Shown here: in pieces, positions 34,644-43,338 of the stretch | How the letters are laid out: the number at the start of each line of letters is the position of its first letter | Numbering within the stretch: position 1 is the stretch's first letter | Origin: JBJXHG01 sp046160865 | Lineage (GTDB): Bacteria > Planctomycetota > UBA1135 > GCA-002686595 | Assembly: GCA_046160865.1 (NCBI GenBank) | Contig: JBJXHG010000191.1 | Location: 1 to 64,000 of the forward strand | Direction: 5' to 3' | Length of the DNA: 64,000 nt | Translations under genes and position numbers: made by a program | The notes under the pieces: model-generated | Seen by the model: only the letters and a program-made list of their open reading frames with translations | Databases searched by the model: none | Told to the model about the DNA's origin: nothing

Positions 34644-35543
34644 TTACGGGCGGCGGTCGAGCTCCGTCACGACCTGCTCGAGCACCGCGTGAAACTCCTC
34701 CGGTTGCTCGATCATCGGATAGTGGCCGACGCCTTCCATCTTCACGACGTCGAAGTCGCAGTACTTGCGGTTCGTGTCGACCGCGGTGTCGATGTCCTGC
34801 GAAGAGAGCGGCGTCTTGTTGATGCAGCGCACGGGCACGCGCGCGCCGCGCATCAACGCAGGCAAGTCGACGTCGACGAACGCGCGCAGCAGCGCGATCA
34901 CGGGTGCGCGGTGCGCGCGACGCACCTCCGCGGCGATCCATTCGCGCGCGGCCGGATCACCGTCCGCGGGCAACATCGCGCCGAGCGCCTGCTCGAGCAT
35001 GCCGTCGAAGTCTTGCTCGAAGCCGTTCGCGAGCCCCTCGATCGCGTCCTTCGGGAGCTTGCGGTCGGCGTCGTGCAGCGTGTCGATGCCGATGACGCCG
35101 ATCACCTTGCCCGGAAGTCGCGCGGCCGCGTCGAGCGACACCGGACCGCCCATCGAGTGCCCGATCAGGATCACGCGCTCGACGCGCGCGTCGTTCACGA
35201 CCGTCGCCACGTCGGCGCCGAGCGCGGCGAGCGCGTGCTCCGGCGCGCGATCACCGGACGCGCCGTGTCCCGGCAAGTCCAGCGCGATGACGGTGTAACG
35301 GTCCGCGAAGCGATCGAGCTCGTCCTTCCAAAAGGCACGGCTGCCGGCCCAGCAGTGCACGAACACGAGCGTGGTCTTGCCCGCTCTCGGCGCGTATCCG
35401 CGCACGTCGTAGACGATGCGCGTGCCGTCGGCGGCGTTCACCGTGTGCTCGACGGGATGCGCGAGTGGTTGCTCTGCAGGCCGGCCGCTCGTGGCGCAAG
35501 CCGCGAGCGCGAAAGGAGCGAGGAGCCGTGCGAGATGGTTCAT
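34644..35543 (-). CDS. Alpha/beta hydrolase lipoprotein
   Basis: A 299-residue protein. ATG at 35543 starts a lipoprotein signal with lipobox LAAC (residue ~14). The alpha/beta hydrolase fold follows: TTLVFVHCWAGSRAFWKDELDRFADRY (oxyanion region HCW), ALDLPGHGASG, the nucleophile elbow GHSMGGP (Ser at residue ~133), and a C-terminal GVGHYPMIEQPEEF holding the catalytic His. The domain is of the homoserine-acetyltransferase/peroxidase-like esterase type. It is probably a periplasmic esterase of unknown substrate. It stands alone, divergent from the HlyD-like gene. Confidence 0.85.
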   Translation of the reverse strand: MNHLARLLAPFALAACATSGRPAEQPLAHPVEHTVNAADGTRIVYDVRGYAPRAGKTTLVFVHCWAGSRAFWKDELDRFADRYTVIALDLPGHGASGDRAPEHALAALGADVATVVNDARVERVILIGHSMGGPVSLDAAARLPGKVIGVIGIDTLHDADRKLPKDAIEGLANGFEQDFDGMLEQALGAMLPADGDPAAREWIAAEVRRAHRAPVIALLRAFVDVDLPALMRGARVPVRCINKTPLSSQDIDTAVDTNRKYCDFDVVKMEGVGHYPMIEQPEEFHAVLEQVVTELDRRP

Positions 35544-35655
35544 GGGGCGACTAGTGAGCGGCCGCATGCGCGGCGCGTCAACTCGCGCTCGAAGCACTTT
35601 CACCACGGGCGGCAAGCCTCGTGTAACGCGCCGCGGGCCTGAACGGGCGCCGCGC

Positions 35656-35661
35656 TACACT
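35656..35661 (+). promoter_or_regulatory. Probable -10 hexamer of the HlyD-like operon
   Basis: TACACT within CGCGCTACACTCG lies 30 bases 5' of the ATG at 35691, which itself has a perfect GGAGGA ribosome site. The same hexamer recurs at 39018, 44145 and 60746. No clear -35 can be assigned. Confidence 0.4.
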
Positions 35662-35690
35662 CGCGCGCGGTTCCAACGAAGGAGGAGTCC

Positions 35691-36959
35691 ATGCGATTCG
35701 TGTTCGCCGTCGTGGCCGCGTTGCTCGTGCCCGCATGCACGATGGTTCCAAAGACGGGTGCGCCGCGCGCAGCCGACGGTCGCGCGACCGAGAGCGCACC
35801 CGCGGCGCCAACCAAGTCGGCGGCGTCGCCGGATGAGCGCGCGGGCGTCTTCGCGCCGGACGGCGCGAGCGCGATCTCGATCTCGCCCGAAGCATGGCGC
35901 GGCGAGCTCGCCGTGCTCGAAGTCGTGCCGCACGGCACGACGGTGGCGGAAGGCGACGTGCTCGTGCGCCTCGACATGCGCGCGATCGACGACGACGTGC
36001 GGCAAGCGGAGCTCGAGCTCGCTTCGACGGAAGTGCGCCACGACGGACTGCTCGCGAAGAATCGCGTCGACGAGGACGCAGCTCGCTCGCTGCGCGAGAA
36101 GAACGAGGCCGAGGTCGCGCGCTCGACGCGCGCGCTCGACGGCTACAAGACGAAGGAGCTCGACTTCGCGCGCCGCGGCGACGAGTTGTCGAAGGAGCGC
36201 ACGAAGAGCAACGTCGAGGACCAAGTCGACGAGCTGACGCAGCTCGAGGCAATGTACAAGGGCGACGAGCTCGTCGAGGCGACGGAAGACATCGTGCTCA
36301 AGCGCTCGAAGCGCGATCTCGCGCTGACGCGCACCAGCCAGGCCCTGCAAGAGGAGCAGATCCGCTACCGGGTCGAGTACGACCGGGCGCGCGAGACGGA
36401 GGTGCGCGAGGAGGCCGTGCGCCAAGCGCGCGACGCGCTCTCTCGACTGCTCGCGACGCAGGTGATCGAGCGGCGCGCGCGCGAGGACGCCGAGAAGCGC
36501 TCGCGCGAGTCGCTCGCGCGCGAGCGCGAGAAGGTCGAGCGCTTGCGGCGCGATCGCGAGCGCATGCTCGTCAAGGCTCCGCGCGCCGGCGTGTGCTTGC
36601 ACGGCGCGGCGAAGGACTATCACCCCGGCCGTGCGCCGAAGGGGATCGTGCGCGGTCAGGCGCTCGCGGCGAAGTCGGACGTCCTGCTCGTTGCGGATGC
36701 AGAGCCGCGCGTCGTCGCGCTCGACGTGCCGGAGAGCCGCATGGACGCGGTGCCCGCGCAAGCCCCCGTACACGCAACGGTGCGCATGGTCGCTGGCGGA
36801 GCGAGTGCCACAGGCGCGCTCACGATCGATCCGTATCCGAGCGCCGCTGCGACGGCGGATGACGCGCTGCACGAAGCGCGCGTGAAGCTCGCGGCTCCGA
36901 TCCCGGGCGCGCTGTACGGGATGCGTGCGCGCGTCACGCTCGTGCCGGTGAACCCGTGA
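35691..36959 (+). CDS. HlyD/RND-type membrane fusion lipoprotein
   Basis: A 422-residue protein with signal and lipobox VPAC (Cys ~16), a biotinyl-lipoyl half-motif (VLEVVPHGTTVAEGDVLVRLDMRAIDD, ~88-115), a very long charged coiled-coil hairpin (~116-300, unusually long), a returning lipoyl/barrel part (MLVKAPRAGVCLHG) and a C-terminal barrel. Membrane fusion proteins bridge an inner-membrane pump to an outer channel, yet no pump or channel gene is adjacent. GGAGGAG precedes the ATG by five bases. The stop overlaps the next gene (GTGA), so they are co-translated. Confidence 0.82.
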   Translation: MRFVFAVVAALLVPACTMVPKTGAPRAADGRATESAPAAPTKSAASPDERAGVFAPDGASAISISPEAWRGELAVLEVVPHGTTVAEGDVLVRLDMRAIDDDVRQAELELASTEVRHDGLLAKNRVDEDAARSLREKNEAEVARSTRALDGYKTKELDFARRGDELSKERTKSNVEDQVDELTQLEAMYKGDELVEATEDIVLKRSKRDLALTRTSQALQEEQIRYRVEYDRARETEVREEAVRQARDALSRLLATQVIERRAREDAEKRSRESLAREREKVERLRRDRERMLVKAPRAGVCLHGAAKDYHPGRAPKGIVRGQALAAKSDVLLVADAEPRVVALDVPESRMDAVPAQAPVHATVRMVAGGASATGALTIDPYPSAAATADDALHEARVKLAAPIPGALYGMRARVTLVPVNP

Positions 36960-38170
36960 TCGCGGCTCTGGCGCTCGTGCTCGTCAGCGCGCCGCAAGCG
37001 ACGCACGCGCTGCGTCCCGCGACGCCGGCGGAGTCGATCGAGCGCTTGGACGGCGATCTTCTCGCCGCGATCCGGTGGCTCGTGCAGGCGCAGAACGCCG
37101 ACGGCTCGTGGGGCTCGCACCATTCGCCGCGGCCGATCGAGGTGCTCTGCAACGTGCCCGGTTCGCACGAAGCGTTTCGCGTCGCGACGAGCGCGCTGTG
37201 CGTGATGGCGCTGCGCGACTCGGTGCCGAACCGCGGAACGGGTACGCGCGCGAAGACCGGCGTCGATGGCCGCCAAGCTGCCCCAGTCGAAACCGATGGC
37301 CGCCAAGCTGCCATCGGGCGCGGCCTCGACTTCTTGCTCGATCACTTCGCCGTCAAGCGCGCCAGCGGCCTGGAGCACTACAACGTGTGGTCGTTCGGCT
37401 ACGCGCTGCAGTGCTTCGGCGAGGTGCTCGCCGATCAACCGGAAGATCCGCGCGCGCCGCGATTGCGCAGCGTGTGCAAGGCGCTCGTCGAGAAGCTCGG
37501 CCAGTACCAGACGCTCGACGGCGGATGGGGCTACTTGAGCCTCGGTCCGGTGCCGACGTTCCAGCCGTCGGACACCTCGATGAGCTTCACGACCGCGACG
37601 ATCGTCGTGGGTCTACAACGCGCGCAAGCGGCGGGCGTCGCGTTGCCCGAAAAGATGGTCGCGCGCGCGGTCGAGGAAATCGAGCGCTCACGCTTGCCCG
37701 ACGGCGCGTTCCTCTACGGCGACTATCTGCAGTACGCGCCGCGACTCGGCATCAACGAAGTCAAGGGATCCGCGTGCCGCGCGCCGGCGTGTCAGTACGC
37801 GCTAGACCTCTTCGGTCGTCCGGTCGGAGACGCGGCGTTCGCGAAAGCGCTCGAGGACTTGCTCGTGAAGCACGCCGGCTTCCAGCGCTTGGGCTTGCGC
37901 CGTCCGATCCCGCACGAGTCGTGGTACCAGATCTCGGGCTACTTCTATCTCTACGGCCACGCGTACGCGGCCTATGTATTGGAGAAGCTCTCCGCTGAGC
38001 AGCAGCGCCGCTTCTGGCCGCTGCTCGTGAACGCGGTGGCGCAGTGCAAGGAGCCCGACGGCTCGTACTGGGACTACCCGCTGTACAGCTATCACAAGCC
38101 GTACGGCACGGCCTACGCGGTCCTCGTGCTCGCGCGTGCGCAGCGGTTCTTGGCGACGAAGCGCGGCTGA
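36956..38170 (+). CDS. Prenyltransferase/squalene-cyclase-fold (alpha-toroid) protein
   Basis: A 404-residue protein with a short hydrophobic N-terminus (signal, ~1-19) and alpha/alpha-toroid repeats of the terpenoid cyclase/prenyltransferase type: LVQAQNADGSWGSHH, GQYQTLDGGWGYL and AQCKEPDGSYWDYPLYSY are QW-like motifs (Q..DGSW/GG). The DxDD catalytic motif of squalene-hopene cyclase is not visible, so enzymatic cyclase activity is doubtful. These proteins are common and uncharacterised in planctomycetes. A small tandem DNA repeat (37264-37312) encodes TDGRQAA twice and looks like an insertion. It is coupled to the upstream HlyD-like gene. Confidence 0.8.
   Translation: MIAALALVLVSAPQATHALRPATPAESIERLDGDLLAAIRWLVQAQNADGSWGSHHSPRPIEVLCNVPGSHEAFRVATSALCVMALRDSVPNRGTGTRAKTGVDGRQAAPVETDGRQAAIGRGLDFLLDHFAVKRASGLEHYNVWSFGYALQCFGEVLADQPEDPRAPRLRSVCKALVEKLGQYQTLDGGWGYLSLGPVPTFQPSDTSMSFTTATIVVGLQRAQAAGVALPEKMVARAVEEIERSRLPDGAFLYGDYLQYAPRLGINEVKGSACRAPACQYALDLFGRPVGDAAFAKALEDLLVKHAGFQRLGLRRPIPHESWYQISGYFYLYGHAYAAYVLEKLSAEQQRRFWPLLVNAVAQCKEPDGSYWDYPLYSYHKPYGTAYAVLVLARAQRFLATKRG
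37264..37312 (+). repeat. Short in-frame tandem repeat inside the toroid gene
   Basis: A 19-bp unit CGATGGCCGCCAAGCTGCC occurs at 37264 and again at 37294 (30-bp period). It contributes the DGRQAA peptide twice between two toroid helices. GATGGC in the unit and the following GCCATC form a small inverted pair. Confidence 0.7.
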
Positions 38171-38262
38171 TCGCGCGCCGTCGCGCAACGATCCGCACCG
38201 GCGCGCTTGCGTCTTTCGGATTCCGCGCGCGAGATGGATCGCCATCGAAGAAGGAGACTCTC

Positions 38263-38823
38263 ATGATCGCTTGGACTGCCATTGCCCTGCCCACATTGCT
38301 CGCCGCGGTGCTCGTGTTCATCGCGAGCTCGCTCATCCACATGGTCATCCAATGGCACAAGCCCGACTACCGCGGCTTGTCGAACGAGGACGAGGTGCGC
38401 GCCGCGCTTCGCAAAGGCTCGGCGTCGCCGGGGCAGTACATCGTCCCGCACTGCAAGTCGCCGAAGGAGATGGCCGAGCCGGCCATGGTGAAGAAGCTCG
38501 AGGAAGGGCCGGTCGCGACGCTCTACGTCCGTCCGAACGGCGTGACGAAGCTCGGGTCGTTCCTCGGGATGTGGTTCGCGTACACGATCGTCGTCGGCCT
38601 GCTCGTCGGAACGCTGGCGCGCTCGGTCTTGCCGCACGACGCACCGTACATGCACGTGTTCCATCTCGTCGCCGGCGCCGCATGGCTCGCGTACGCGTGG
38701 CAAGGGCCGCAGGAGTCGATCTGGAAAGGCGTGCCGTGGATCTCGACGTTGCGCTACATGATCGACGGTCTCGTGTACGCGCTGCTCACGGCCGGAGCGT
38801 TCGCGTGGCTGTGGCCGCGGTGA
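38263..38823 (+). CDS. Conserved membrane protein of unknown function
   Basis: A 186-residue protein with an N-terminal helix (~5-28, ALPTLLAAVLVFIASSLIHMVIQWH), a soluble 65-residue part containing YRGLSNEDEVRAALRKG and YIVPHCKSPKEM, and three C-terminal helices (~110-130, ~138-155, ~165-183). Proteins of this size and layout occur widely in bacteria without a known role. ATG at 38263 has AAGGAG seven bases upstream. It follows the toroid gene by 92 bases and may share its transcript. Confidence 0.75.
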   Translation: MIAWTAIALPTLLAAVLVFIASSLIHMVIQWHKPDYRGLSNEDEVRAALRKGSASPGQYIVPHCKSPKEMAEPAMVKKLEEGPVATLYVRPNGVTKLGSFLGMWFAYTIVVGLLVGTLARSVLPHDAPYMHVFHLVAGAAWLAYAWQGPQESIWKGVPWISTLRYMIDGLVYALLTAGAFAWLWPR

Positions 38824-38930
38824 GGAACGTGGAGCACGCATCTTCGACGCCGATCGCAGCGAGCAGCGCGAGTACGCGCTCGCCGCGACGGTTCGACGCG
38901 GTGTCGCGAGCGATGGTGGCCCGGAACTGG

Positions 38931-39010
38931 AAGGTCCGCGAGGATCGATTCCGAGCGAGCAACGCCGCTCCGTGCGAGCTGGTGCGACCGCGGGAGGATG
39001 CGGTGAGAAA
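38931..39010 (+). repeat. R2 repeat, half copy
   Basis: GGATCGATTCCGAG, GCAACGCCG-CTCCG, GCGACCGCGG and GCGGTGAGAAA occur in the same order as in the right arm (or reverse-complemented left arm) of the complete R2 element at 3934-4094. Only half of the palindrome is kept. It lies directly before a TACACT hexamer and 77 bases 5' of the gene at 39087. Confidence 0.6.
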
Positions 39011-39017
39011 AGCGGGC

Positions 39018-39023
39018 TACACT
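39018..39023 (+). promoter_or_regulatory. Probable -10 hexamer next to the R2 half copy
   Basis: TACACT in GCGGGCTACACT immediately follows GGTGAGAAA of the R2 end, 63 bases 5' of the ATG at 39087. The arrangement matches that at 9696-9701 on the minus strand. Confidence 0.4.
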
Positions 39024-39086
39024 CCCCGACTCGCATCGCGGCTGGACCGCTCGCGTTCGACCGCACCGACTTCGCAGGAGCCATTC

Positions 39087-40238
39087 ATGTCGCGTTGGAT
39101 CTCGATTCTTCTCGCGCTCGTCGCGCTGCTCGCGCCGGCACTCGGCCAGACGAATTCCCCGGCGTACGTCGCGGAGTTCCAGAAGGGCATCGAAGCGCTG
39201 AACGCCGGCAAGCACGACGAAGGCATCGCGATCTTCAAGCGCCTGCTCGAGAAGAACCCGAACGACGCGGTGTGCGCGTACAACGTCGCGTGCGGCTACG
39301 CGAAGAAGAGCGACGTCGAGAGCGCCTTCGTCTACCTGACGCAAGCCGCGGACAAGGGCTTTGGCAGCATGGATACGCCGCAGGGCCAGAGCCACGTCGA
39401 CTACATCGGCGTCGACAAGGACATCGAGGCGCTGCGCAAGGACGCGCGCTTCGCCCCGCTCGTCGAGAAGATGCGCGCGCTGCGGACGGTCGCGCAGAAG
39501 TACGCCGCGACGCCCGCGATCTACATCCCCGAGCGCATCCGCGCGTGGCCCGAGAAACCCGTGCTCGTCGTGTGTCACGAGCAAGGGGAGACGAAGGACC
39601 GCGTCGTCGCCGGACCGTGGAAGAGCGTGGCCGACGAGCTCGGCTACGCCCTGGTCGCTCCGTCGGGCAAGTATCCGATGCGCGGCGATCCACACGACGG
39701 GGTCGCGTGGTTCCTCGACGCGCTGACGTACACGTCCGCGCCCGCGCGCTACCACCAATCGGTGCACGCGGCGTTCGAGGCGTTCCAGAAGGAGCACAAG
39801 GTCGATCGCGAGCACGTCTACATCTGCGGCGAAGGCGGCGGCGCGATCGTCGCGTGCGCGGTCGCCGTGTCGAAGCCCGACGTGTACAAGGCGGCCGTGC
39901 TGATGGAAGGCGTGCTCGTCCCGGGCCTCTTCGCCGATCACGGACGCAACGCGGGCAAGCTCGGACTGCGCGTGCGCTTCCTGAACGACCCCGTGCGCCT
40001 GCGCGAGGCGCTCGGCGCAGGCGAGGACGTCGCCGCGACGCTCGCGGAGTGGAACGCGCTCCTGCGCACGTGGGGGATCCGCGGCGGCGCGGAGGAGTAC
40101 GACGCGCAAGGCCTCGGCGTCGCCGGACGCACGCGCGTGATCGTGCAGACGCTCAGCGATCTCGCCAAGGTGCCGCTCATGCCCGTTCCGTTGCCGGACG
40201 ACGCGCACACCGGCGCGAAGAAGGAACCGCCGAAGTAG
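39087..40238 (+). CDS. Exported TPR plus alpha/beta-hydrolase-fold protein lacking the nucleophile Ser
   Basis: A 383-residue protein with a signal peptide (MSRWISILLALVALLAPALG), a TPR pair (~28-75; EALNAGKHDEGIAIFKRLLEKNPNDAVCAYNVACGYAK) and an esterase/PHB-depolymerase-like alpha/beta domain (~125-370). Where the nucleophile elbow GxSxG is expected, in HVYICGEGGGAIVACAVA, the Ser is replaced by Gly (GEGGG). The hydrolase is therefore probably inactive and may act as a binding or scaffold protein. A GGAG lies eight bases before the ATG. It stands alone, convergent with the TPR gene ending at 40255. Confidence 0.8.
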   Translation: MSRWISILLALVALLAPALGQTNSPAYVAEFQKGIEALNAGKHDEGIAIFKRLLEKNPNDAVCAYNVACGYAKKSDVESAFVYLTQAADKGFGSMDTPQGQSHVDYIGVDKDIEALRKDARFAPLVEKMRALRTVAQKYAATPAIYIPERIRAWPEKPVLVVCHEQGETKDRVVAGPWKSVADELGYALVAPSGKYPMRGDPHDGVAWFLDALTYTSAPARYHQSVHAAFEAFQKEHKVDREHVYICGEGGGAIVACAVAVSKPDVYKAAVLMEGVLVPGLFADHGRNAGKLGLRVRFLNDPVRLREALGAGEDVAATLAEWNALLRTWGIRGGAEEYDAQGLGVAGRTRVIVQTLSDLAKVPLMPVPLPDDAHTGAKKEPPK

Positions 40239-40254
40239 CGGCGGCGACTTCCTC

Positions 40255-41334
40255 TCAGTCCCTCCCGCCGAGCTCGCGGAAGCGCGCCTCGGCACGCTCC
40301 GCTGCCGCGACGTCGCCGAGCGCGCGCAGCGTGCGTGCGAGCTCGCGATGGGCGCGCAGGAAGCGCGGCTGTGCCGCTGCGGCGCTCGCGCACACGCGCT
40401 CGAGATCCTCGCGCGCGGCGGCGTGCTCGCCGGCGCGCGCGAGGAACGAGCCGCGCGCGAAGTAGGCCGACGTGAGCTCGGGGTCGCATGCGAGCGCGCG
40501 ATCGAAGCTCGCGCGCGCCGCGGGCGCATCGCCGAGCTGCGCGTGCGCTTCACCGAGCGTCTCGTACGCGCGGCAGAAATCTGGCGCGAGCGCGAGCAGC
40601 TCGTCGAGCACGGCTTTCGCGCGCTCGCCGTCGCCGGCCGCGAGCCACAACTCCGCGAGCCCGAGTCGCGGCAGCGGCTCCCGCGGGCTCTCGCGGATCT
40701 GCAACCGACGCGCGCGATAGAACGCGCGCCATTGCCCCGTGCGTTGCGCCTCCGCGCGGCAGCGTTCCGCGCCGGCCGCGTCGCGCCGCTGCAGCGCGGC
40801 TTGCATCTTCATGTGCCACGCCGCGGATGCTTCGGCGGCGAGCGGCGCGCGTGCGAGGAAGCCGTCGAGCAGCGGTTGCGCAGTTTGCGCTTCTCCTGCG
40901 CGCGTCCGTGCGCGCGCGAGCTCGTACCAGCACGCGGCGTGACCCGGGTAGCGCACGGTCTCGCCTTCGGCGAGCAGACGTACCGCGCGCTCCAGCTCGT
41001 CCGACTCGATCGCTTGGCGCGCTTCCTCGATCGCGAGCCACGCCGTCGTGCGCGCGTCACGCGGCGCGGACGCGAGCAGCGCACGCGCGCGCTCGCGCTC
41101 GCCCGTCGCGAACAAGGCGCGCGAGACGAGCGCGAGCGCTTCGCCGTCCTGCGCGAGCGCGCCGTCCTTCGTCACGCGCGGTACGCCGTCCGCAACCACC
41201 TCGGTGGCGAGATCGAGCTCGAGCGCGTCGTGCCAACGCTCGAGCAGCGCGCCGCGCGGCGGCGCATCGGGCGCAGCTTGCGGCGCGAGCGCGCTGAGCG
41301 CGAACCACGCGAATGCGTGCGCGGCGAGCATCAT
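40255..41334 (-). CDS. TPR-repeat exported protein paired with a CRTAC1 protein
   Basis: A 359-residue protein with an N-terminal hydrophobic signal (MMLAAHAFAWFALSALAPQ) and about eight TPR units, best in the C-terminal half (YETLGEAHAQLGDAPAARASFDRALACDPEL, REDLERVCASAAAAQPRFLRAHRELARTLRALGD). ATG at 41334 overlaps the stop of the CRTAC1 gene (ATGA). CRTAC1-TPR gene pairs are frequent in planctomycetes and are thought to work together at the cell surface, but the role is unknown. A longer N-terminal frame is a shadow of the neighbour. Confidence 0.8.
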   Translation of the reverse strand: MMLAAHAFAWFALSALAPQAAPDAPPRGALLERWHDALELDLATEVVADGVPRVTKDGALAQDGEALALVSRALFATGERERARALLASAPRDARTTAWLAIEEARQAIESDELERAVRLLAEGETVRYPGHAACWYELARARTRAGEAQTAQPLLDGFLARAPLAAEASAAWHMKMQAALQRRDAAGAERCRAEAQRTGQWRAFYRARRLQIRESPREPLPRLGLAELWLAAGDGERAKAVLDELLALAPDFCRAYETLGEAHAQLGDAPAARASFDRALACDPELTSAYFARGSFLARAGEHAAAREDLERVCASAAAAQPRFLRAHRELARTLRALGDVAAAERAEARFRELGGRD

Positions 41335-43145
41335 CGAAAGGCCTCCGACGACACGAGCCCTCGGCCTTCGCGCACGACGAGCCGCCGGTCCGTGGCGCCG
41401 CCCGGCAACTCGTCGACGCGGCCGGACGGCCACTCCACGCGCACGTGCGCGTACGCGCGCCGCGCGCCGAGACCGAAGTGCAGCCAGGGCGTGCTCGCGG
41501 ATTGGTAGCCGGCGGCCGTTTGGACTTCGGCGAGCCACGCTTCTTCGTCCTCGCCGCTGCCCGCGACGACGATCACGCGCGCGCCGTGCGCATCCGTCGT
41601 CGAGCGTTTCGGGCCCGCAGCGCGTGGATCACCGATGCAGCGGATCGCGAGCCGGTGATGGCCGGCGCCCATGCGGTTCATGCCGAGCGCCACGGGCGCG
41701 TCGATGCGCACGAGCGCGATGTCCGGCGCGCCGTCCAGATCGAAGTCGCCGACGGCGCTGCCGCGCGCTCCGATCGCGGCCGCGAGGAGCGAGCGCTCGC
41801 TGCGCGGCTCGATGCGGCGCGCTTTCGGCTCCGGCCCGAGTCGCCACGCGGTCGGCGCTTGGCCGTAGCGCGTGCCCGTGCCCGGCCGGTCGGCTTGCGG
41901 ATACACGTGGCCGTTCGCGGTGAAGAGCTCGAGCCAGCCGTCGCCGTCGAGATCGACGAGATGCACGCTCCACGACAGCAGCGGCAGCGTGTCGCGCGCG
42001 AGCGCGTAGCGGAACGTCGCGTCGTCGAATCCGCGCGGCGTGCCGAGATAGAGCTGCGTCGGCTCGTCGGAGAAGTTCGTGATCGCGCAGTCGAGCGCGC
42101 CGTCGCGGTCGACGTCGCCGGCGGCGACGCCCATGCTCGCGAGCGCGCGGCCATCCATCGACAGCGCAACGCCGGTCACGGTCGCGAGATCGCGGAACCT
42201 GCACGCGCCGTTCAGCCCGCCGTCGTTGATCCACAGCACGTTCGGCGCGCTGTCGTGTCCGACGAACACGTCCGTGTCGCCGTCGCCGTCCGCGTCGAAC
42301 GGCAGCACGCCGAGCGCGTAGCCGGCCACCGCGCCCTCGAGCCAGCGCGCGCTCACGTCCTCGAACGTGCCGTCGCCGCGTCCGCGCAAGAAGCGGTCGC
42401 GCTGTCCCGTGAGACCGACGGGTCCGCAGTACACGTCGTGGCCTTTGAACCGGCACGGCACCGCGAGCGGTCCGTCGCCGAGCTTGCCGAGCGGCGGATC
42501 GAGCGGATCGAGATCGAGGTACTGCGCGGCGTACAGATCCAGAGCTCCGTCGCGATCCGCATCGAAGAGCGCGACGCTCGTCGTCCACGCCGGCGGATGG
42601 CCCTTCTCGCGCGGTGCGCCCGGAACGAGTCGCGCGAGGCCCGCGGGAGCGACGCCGGCATCGGTGCGTGGAAGGAGCTCGCCCCGCTCGTCCTGCACGA
42701 GCACGACGAGGTCGCCGAAGCCCGCGACGACGAGGTCCGTGTCGCCGTCCCCGTCGACGTCGCCGGTCGCGAGCCCGGTCCACCAACCCGAGAGTCCCGG
42801 GCCCGGCCGGCGCGCGAACGCGCCGCGTCCGTCGTTCACGTACACCTCGACGTCGGCGCCGGGTCCGCGCACCACATCGGCGAGCGCTGCGAGACCTTGC
42901 GTGAACACGAGGTCGAGATCGCCGTCGGATTCGAGATCGATGGCCGCGACACCGGCGCCGTTCGCTTCGAGGATCGTCGGCTTTTCCTCCGCGCCGGATC
43001 GATTCACGTACGTGAGCCCGCGCGCGCGCGCTTCCTCGACGATGTCGTCTTCCGCGGCGGACGGCGGGGCCGGATCCGGCGCCGGATCGCACGCTGCGAG
43101 AGCGGCGCCGACGACGAGTGCTCGGAGCTTGCGCGTAAGTCTCAC
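41331..43145 (-). CDS. CRTAC1 (ASPIC/UnbV plus FG-GAP/VCBS) lipoprotein
   Basis: A 604-residue protein with lipobox LAAC (Cys 19). It is a seven-bladed integrin-like propeller of FG-GAP repeats with calcium loops (DLESDGDLDLVFTQG, DVDGDGDTDLVVAGF, DADRDGALDLYAAQY, DADGDGDTDVFVGHD, DVDRDGALDCAITNF, DLDGDGWLELFTANG, DFDLDGAPDIALVRI). A C-terminal ASPIC/UnbV domain (~520-600) follows, with GARVIVVAG, GYQSASTPWLHFGLG and VRVEWPSGRVDELPG. Surface-located and probably calcium-binding, by family knowledge. First gene of a two-gene unit with the TPR protein. Confidence 0.9.
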   Translation of the reverse strand: MRLTRKLRALVVGAALAACDPAPDPAPPSAAEDDIVEEARARGLTYVNRSGAEEKPTILEANGAGVAAIDLESDGDLDLVFTQGLAALADVVRGPGADVEVYVNDGRGAFARRPGPGLSGWWTGLATGDVDGDGDTDLVVAGFGDLVVLVQDERGELLPRTDAGVAPAGLARLVPGAPREKGHPPAWTTSVALFDADRDGALDLYAAQYLDLDPLDPPLGKLGDGPLAVPCRFKGHDVYCGPVGLTGQRDRFLRGRGDGTFEDVSARWLEGAVAGYALGVLPFDADGDGDTDVFVGHDSAPNVLWINDGGLNGACRFRDLATVTGVALSMDGRALASMGVAAGDVDRDGALDCAITNFSDEPTQLYLGTPRGFDDATFRYALARDTLPLLSWSVHLVDLDGDGWLELFTANGHVYPQADRPGTGTRYGQAPTAWRLGPEPKARRIEPRSERSLLAAAIGARGSAVGDFDLDGAPDIALVRIDAPVALGMNRMGAGHHRLAIRCIGDPRAAGPKRSTTDAHGARVIVVAGSGEDEEAWLAEVQTAAGYQSASTPWLHFGLGARRAYAHVRVEWPSGRVDELPGGATDRRLVVREGRGLVSSEAFR

Positions 43146-43338
43146 CTCACACGAGTCTCGCCGCAGCGGCGACGCGAAGAAAGTCGAGAGTTCGCGCGCG
43201 CGCTGGAGTACGCTGCGCGTGCGTCACGAACAGCGCGCCGAAAGCGGTCCGGCGGCGGACCCGAGTCCCACGCGCCCTAGTTTTCCCGCGTGACGCTTCG
43301 AGTCGCCGAACCCAGGGATCGCATCCCGCTCCCCGCAC

